Below are positions 58,461-64,000 of a DNA stretch of 64,000 nucleotides, piece by piece (position 1 is the first letter of the stretch; every line of letters begins with the position of its first letter). The stretch lies in NCBI GenBank assembly GCA_037576195.1, contig CM075102.1:45256745-45320744 (forward strand). The letters are read 5' to 3'. Source of the stretch: Phytoseiulus persimilis (Eukaryota; Arthropoda; Arachnida; Mesostigmata; Phytoseiidae). The notes under the pieces are model-generated. The model saw only the letters and a list, made by a program, of their open reading frames with translations, made no database searches and was not told where the DNA came from. Both the position numbers and the translations under genes were made by a program.

Positions 58461-60108
58461 ATTTGCATAACAAATCAGAGAGGAGACCGCCCTCGTCGTC
58501 GGTTCTCTTGCGCTCGTCTCTCTACTATTTCTCTCGCCATTAGCAGATTAGCCGGAGTGTCCTACTTGATTTTTGTTCGAATGCGACTTCCAAGCTATTT
58601 CCCAACTACCTCGTCGTTGTTCGGCTCGAGAGGAACCTATGCTTTCTTCAAAGAGGATTGAGAGAAATCTTCTCCGTTCGCGTCGTCGCCGGAATAAAAT
58701 TGCGAGTAGCAGGCATGCTTTGCAAAGTATCGAATCGAAGCATTTTCGATTCGTTGTCATGAGGCATTTGGACAGGGACCGGCAAGTATGTCACGATGTC
58801 AGAGTCGATGCGAAAGCCTGATTCCATTCGGTTGGCGGACGGCTCGCTCCGAACTTGCCATCTCCCGGAAAGGGTTCCCGGAAAAATCGGTGAGCGATAC
58901 TGCAGAGCAATCAGAAATTCTCGGCGATCGAAAACACATGGCGGTACTATCAATTGTCGAAGGTGCCGGCCCGTCAACGACCCAGTCCACCATCCGGGCA
59001 CTCAGACGTGTGATGCGAGTGAGTGCAGAAAAAGCGCGGGGGCAACTTTCCAAAGTGACTGAAGGCTCGCCAGCTCAGCGCTGAATTAAGGGACAACGCG
59101 GCGGACAACGCAAATGGGCCGTGGACGTCGAAAGGGACGAAGGACAAGAGTTATGGGCGTCATTGAGCGTGAAGCTTATTTTGAACATTGGATGGCAGTG
59201 AGGAGGTGCTCCCGGGAAAATATAGAAGGGGACCGGAAAGGAAGAGTACTAACACGGGCCCACTGCTGGCAACTCCAACAGAAGGGCCAACCGAGGAGAA
59301 AACAGCTGAGCGGAACGCAACGACATACTACACTGAATGGCTCAAATCGAATTGTGTGTCAGAGAGAAGGAACGGAACAACGGGAAAAACAAATGCGAGC
59401 AGCGAGTAGCGCAGACAAACACTGCATTGCACACAAATAAAACTGAGGACAGGGTTAGGGAAAAAGAAACAGCGCCAATGATCACAATGGCAGGATTAAT
59501 GGCACCCGGAGTGGAAGCTGCGGGCCGGCGGGCTCGAAGTGGGCGGTGGTTGCGAAAAGCTGACTTCTGTCACTACGCACTCCTGGTTATGACGAAACGT
59601 TCAGATTCTGCGCCACGCGGCGCGACATGCGCGCCATCGTCACTGTCAGACCGCTCCGGGACGGAGGGACGAGCTGAAGACGAGTAAATCGCTCATGGCC
59701 TCAGTCGTCGCTGGGAAAGTTCTTTCTCAGACCAATCCCTTCGTTGCGGTCACGGCAAGAACGGCGTTCTCCAAATTTATTCAGATCCGACCACTACAAG
59801 TCCCTCGCGAAGAGATTTTTCCCTTGTCGACGAGGCCGACCCGTTCCCTCCGTCCCGGTGTCCTCTTAGAACTCGTCCCAATTTTCGGTCACATCGAGTA
59901 GGAAGCCCTAATGTGGTTTTGATGTCACCTCCTTTCATCGGGTGGCTCTCTTCTCGCTGCTCCTTCAGCGCAGCCGTCGCGGGTGATGTCGATGCTGATG
60001 ATAACGGAGAATGAGGATTCGTGCGGGAGATGAACGGAAGATCTCTTGGGAGATTCTGAAGCTCTTGCGATTGGAGGAACTCACACAGCCAGCTAGCTTA
60101 CCGACTGA
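58461..60108. other. No gene recognised
   Basis: Nothing supported. Confidence 0.5.
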
Positions 60109-60222
60109 CTGACAGTTGGGCGGGAAGGGAGTGCTCGGAGGTCTTCCCTCCTGGAAATAGCGGGATCAGTGACCGAAATTAGAAACTCCGGTCTCCTTGC
60201 TTTCTGGCGCGCGAAGCTCCAG
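60109..60222 (+). other. Weak candidate exon ending at a good donor
   Basis: A 38-codon open frame ends in phase 0 at CTCCAG|GTGAGCC (intron from 60223). It includes LLEIAGSVTEIRNSGLLAFW; position 1 is about 58 percent purine. The only upstream AG lacks a pyrimidine tract. Confidence 0.18.
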
Positions 60223-62699
60223 GTGAGCCTCGACTCGTTTCGCTTCCTATATTCCCGAAAGAGCACCATATGTCCAGAACCTTGTATCCCCGAATTAAAT
60301 CCCATTGAGTCGATCGAGATTGAGTCCACAGTGCACCTGCTTCTGTGAGTCCCTCCGAAATGCATTAGAGTTGCTTGAAGCCATGAGCCTGCCACCCGAG
60401 GATTCGATTTCTCCGATCGTCCCCGAGTCAAGCCCACCGGAGGGCAGGAGCTTGCGGGGATGGCGAGCTGTAAAAGTGGTTCCGTCAAAAATGCAGTCGA
60501 ATGAGAGTTCACCGGATTCGACCGAAAGAGAATCCGAAGAAATTCAAAGGTTTTGTGGTCTGATGACCGTTGGATGGCAACTTTGGTGCGATCCGATATT
60601 CTTTACAGCTTGAACATTTGGCTCGATATCTCTTTGTCCGGGGGCTTCCACGGTTCCATGGCGCTTCCCGCGATAAGAACATCCAGATATGTGCGAGAAG
60701 TGAATCTGATGTGGAACGCTTGTGGCAAGATGATATTTTTCCACGAGCTTCTTCAGCCGCTCGATTCACTTGAAATCTTCGACTCTCGTCCGTAATTTGC
60801 TGACCTCGGGCGGGTGATTTTGGAATTATTTGGACTTCATAGCGAGAACTCAGATGCCGCTAATCGATGACAGCGACTAGGAGGCAGAGCGAGAATTTCC
60901 AGTGCATAGATCAGAATTACCTTCATGAGATTTAGAACATGCAGGAGATAAAGTGGTGCTAAATGCTACGGCTTCGCCACTCGACCGGCTTCTGATATTC
61001 CAGCCGAGCTGCCTTGTGCCGTGTCGACCGCTACTGGCGTCGACTCTGCGGAATTCAGTACGACCGGCCGACGCAACAGACTGCTCAGCTTTCCCAAGAA
61101 TGCGGATTGAATATCGCTCCAGGAACGAAGCTCGGAAGTTCCCTCCGTGTATTCAATTCGAAATTTTCGCCTCGGAAGCCGTTGATGTACAAGATGTGTC
61201 GATCTGTGTTGTTCGTTGCAGCCAAGGAGTCCCGACCTTGCCCCCCAAATCACCATCAAACCATCGACATTCAAATTCCGCCATATCTTTCAAATTCGGC
61301 TCCCGGAGCCTCTGTGCACGATCCCTCTAGTCAAGAGCAAGCATGAGAGTTTCAAATGGGTGGGTAGGAATTCATCGCCCGGTTCGTAGCGTTGCGCATC
61401 CCCTCATACAGCTGTGATTCCGACTGACTGTCCGAGTTTTCCGTGGAGAGTGGTCATGATGGAGGGGGCGGCCGCAGTCGTGGAAGTCGCAGTGGGAAAA
61501 GTACGAGGCGAGCAGAGGAGGAAACAGCGGTGTTTCGGAATGCCAGCAGTTACGGAGCCCGTTGTTCCAGCGCATTCTTTGTGCTTTTTGTGCTCTAGGC
61601 GTCATCTCCGTCCAATTCGGTGCAATCCTGGTGCTCGGAGCACCCGGCTCTTTGCTCTTGTCTCGATTTTTCTTCAGCTAGCATTCGAGACCCTGACTCC
61701 ACCGCTCCGCCCGCCTACGATTGCGGCCGAAGAAAGCATTGTCTTGCCCTGCGGGGGCGTGTGAGCTCTGACTCTCTCACGCTACTTCTCCTCCTTCTCG
61801 GAGCATTCCCCTCAATTTGGGAACGATGTCGAGAACCGATAGAGAGTCAACGGCACTCCACATAACATTTCTTTTCATCGAGACCAGTTCCCCTCCCCCG
61901 ACCCGGGGTGGTTTTTGTCGATGAATCAGCTGTGTTTCACAACGGTAGTTCTTCCGTGTGTCGTGGAGCTCGGTTGATGACGCTGCGGCTTTGACGAGAA
62001 CTAGAACGGCTAGACGGGGGGGAGAGCGAGCACGTGGCCTTTTTCGAAAGCTCGATCCTAGACTCATCTGCTCTGAATCTCCTCCGACTCTCCGTGTTTA
62101 GCTGCCGTAGCGGGAGAGAGAAAGACGGTAACCCAACACTCGTGGGAGGCTTTTCAGCTCTCGTCATCTGGTCTCTCAGCTCGGCCAGGAGGATCGAACT
62201 CCGTCGAGCGAACGACAGTTGAAAGATGTCTGAGCGGAGGCATCGTTCTGGGGACTAAAAACCTTCCGAAACTTTCAGCGATAGTGCTCGTCACGACGCT
62301 GCCGGCGTGAAATATAGATCATCGAGGAATTGCCCGCTGCTCATTCAAAATTCCCTCCGAAAATTTCCATTTCTGGCTGGGGCGAAACCGCCACGAGCGC
62401 ATCGAGGAGCGGGAACCGAGTTGTCGGCAGGGTTCGACTTTCTTCATCAAATAAATGTTTCCTAATCTTCGGAACTGTCGCCGAATCGTCTCCTCCTCCC
62501 ATCGCCACCGAACCGCTGAGGCCCAGAGAGGGAACGAGAACACAATGAGTAATGCAATGCGTCCTGGAAATGAGGAAAAACACAGCGCGATGGCAAACTC
62601 GATCAGGAGCTAAATTAGCCGAATCGCTGTCGTCGGACTTGTGGACGATGGGGGAAAATCGCCGTTTTTCGATCTGTTTCCGAACACAAACCGCGCTCC
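60223..62699. other. No gene recognised
   Basis: Nothing supported. Confidence 0.5.
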
Positions 62700-63060
62700 C
62701 GTAGCGTAATTTCGCCGGTGGCAGCACCGCACTCCGATCTGACCCGATTCAACTCTGGATACTATGACTCGTTCCTCGCCGTTGTTTTCGTCCGAGTGGA
62801 GATTGCAATATTTCACGCGCTCGTTCTCTTCCTCTCTCGCTCGTACGATTCGAAGATCGCCTTTCTGTCGGAGCTCCTCTGTTCGAGCATCCAGTCGACC
62901 ACCGCGCCGACATTCGAAGTTCTGAATTCCGCCGCGTCACCCTCCGCGAGCGACTCGACAACAAGCATCGTGTCATATTTCCACGCAAAGTTCACTTCCG
63001 CGACACGGATTGCGAGCCACCGTCTCGTGCATCTTGGCCAAGGCGGGGTCGAATTTCCCC
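62700..63060 (-). pseudogene. Minus-strand coding-like segment that changes frame twice, unknown protein
   Basis: The product is not recognised. Reading down the minus strand, a coding-like pattern passes through three frames. Around 63060-63005 one frame includes DEGKFDPALAKMHETVARN. From about 63005 to 62816 a second frame of 63 codons to TGA has purines at about 76, 49 and 59 percent of codon positions 1 to 3, third-position GC near 70 percent, and includes VVESLAEGDAAEFRTSN. From about 62840 a third frame continues with ENERVKYCNLHSDENNGEER. There is no room for introns at the switches. This is what a gene with two small indels would look like, either a decayed copy or assembly error. The plus strand is also open here, but its pattern is the mirror of this one. 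Confidence 0.3.
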
Positions 63061-63389
63061 TCATCCCTGTCGGGAGGATGCGATACTCGCGGAGAGGTTC
63101 TCGGGGAGACCTGCGGTTCCTCCTCCTGAGAACGGGTGTTTCGGACGAGCCGCGTCTCCTCGAGGCTCGAAATCACGAGCGGCAAAACGGACCCGTTTCT
63201 CGCGTAGGGATTGATGAATCCGTGGATTCATTCCCTGATGGATCGGTAATTCCACAAATTGATCCTTGAATCGAGGGACGGGAGGAGGCACGCTGAATCC
63301 GCTGAATGCCTCTCGGCACGATTCTTCGAGCGGGGCTCCGAAGAGCGCGGAGGCCATAAGCATCGACAAACAAGCGGAAATCACACGAT

Positions 63390-63783
63390 AATGTCATCAT
63401 TTCCCACCGCCATCAGACGGTCGAGCGCAACCGACAACGAGACCAAGGAAAGAACGCAAATCTCCGAAGTCCCATTAGAGCAGGGAGCACCGCGGCGATC
63501 GTCGAGAGATCTGAGAGCACGCAGCTCGAGCACGCGGCGAGTTCCAAACACACTCAGGAAGGTTGAGAGTGGAAGCCAGCACAGCGAAGAGAGTACTGCT
63601 AGTTCCTCCGAGAAGACTCCTATGTACACAGTGAGATTGGGATCAATAAATACACTACGGCATTGTATTCCATTCGTGAAGCTCCGAAAATTCGAGTACG
63701 GGAAGCTTCCTACGGAGTGCCGTCGGCAGTTACAGCGGCACGAGCCCAGCGTATTCGTCGTTCAGTTCAGAGAGCTACAATGA
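63390..63783 (+). CDS. Possible ORF or first exon, unknown protein
   Basis: The product is not recognised. ATG 63390 has A at -3 and opens 130 codons to TGA 63781-63783. Over the first 82 codons purines are about 65, 48 and 56 percent at positions 1 to 3 and the peptide is hydrophilic and Ser/Arg/Glu-rich. After that the pattern fades, and ACA|GTGAGA near 63632 could be a donor ending a first exon. It lies head-to-head with the minus-strand coding-like segment, about 330 bases away. It could be chance. Confidence 0.25.
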
Positions 63784-64000
63784 GTCAGGTTTACATTGTC
63801 ACGTTTACGAGATGACGTCATTATATGGATGTAGGCAAACGAATCTTGTGTTTACGACCTCTGAACTTTATTGAGGCTAGGACACCGAGGCAAACAGAGT
63901 TTCAGATTCAGGATTTTATCTGGGATGGGCAGCAACGAGCGCGTCTGGCAAGAGCCTATAAATCTCACAAATTGCGTTTTATTCCCCATTCGAGCCGGTC
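63784..64000. other. No gene recognised
   Basis: Nothing seen in the last 217 bases. Confidence 0.5.

Noticed and set aside
1-64000. Prokaryotic gene layout, CRISPR arrays, insertion sequences, retroelement reverse-transcriptase or transposase motifs
   Set aside because: None seen: no long adjacent ORFs, no spaced direct repeats, no terminal repeats I could pair, and no YXDD, DDE or zinc-knuckle motifs in the frames I read.

Overview
This window looks like animal nuclear DNA, most likely from an arthropod. Overall GC is close to 50 percent and CpG is plainly not depleted, since TCGA, CGA and GCG strings are everywhere. There are no bacterial-style operons, ribosome-binding-site-led genes, rRNA, tRNA or CRISPR arrays. 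A fairly compact, GC-balanced, CpG-rich arthropod genome, such as that of a predatory mite, would fit; this is an inference from composition only. No protein domain of any known family could be recognised in any frame.

No long gene is visible. The longest stop-free frames (about 200 to 290 codons) sit on the tail expected from the many shorter ones, so length alone supports none of them. I therefore judged candidates on three things: abutting splice signals, purine excess at codon position 1 compared with positions 2 and 3 (counted by hand), and a sensible start or stop. Segments that pass at least two tests are, on the plus strand, 3398-3695, 10876-11134, 21841-22207, 37235-37519, 58333-58450 and 63390-63783. 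On the minus strand they are 1269-1498, 62700-63060 and 39944-40600. All are unconfirmed. The last two look coding but change frame, as decayed genes or several tiny exons would.

The clearest structural signal is a set of back-to-back 3' and 5' splice sites on the plus strand at about 5650, 20311, 31662 and 37968. The one at 31646-31670 is a textbook ratchet (recursive) site and the one at 20281-20320 brackets a 3-nt exon. Together with the near absence of coding sequence, this suggests that much of the window is long intron of a plus-strand gene. Three plus-strand candidate exons (3398-3695, 21841-22207, 58333-58450) have compatible phases.

Layout: 1-4.8 kb, two candidate exons and a small ORF; 4.8-19 kb, mostly featureless, with homopolymers, a pyrimidine-tract acceptor and weak exons; 18.5-22.3 kb, an AT-richer patch with homeodomain and Hox-cofactor motifs, a ratchet-like site and a candidate exon; 22-36 kb, mostly featureless with simple repeats and the ratchet site; 36-42 kb, candidate terminal exon, Z-DNA-prone palindromes, minus-strand coding-like cluster and hairpin; 42-57 kb, mostly empty with period-4 repeat islands; 57-64 kb, a candidate last exon and two coding-like segments.
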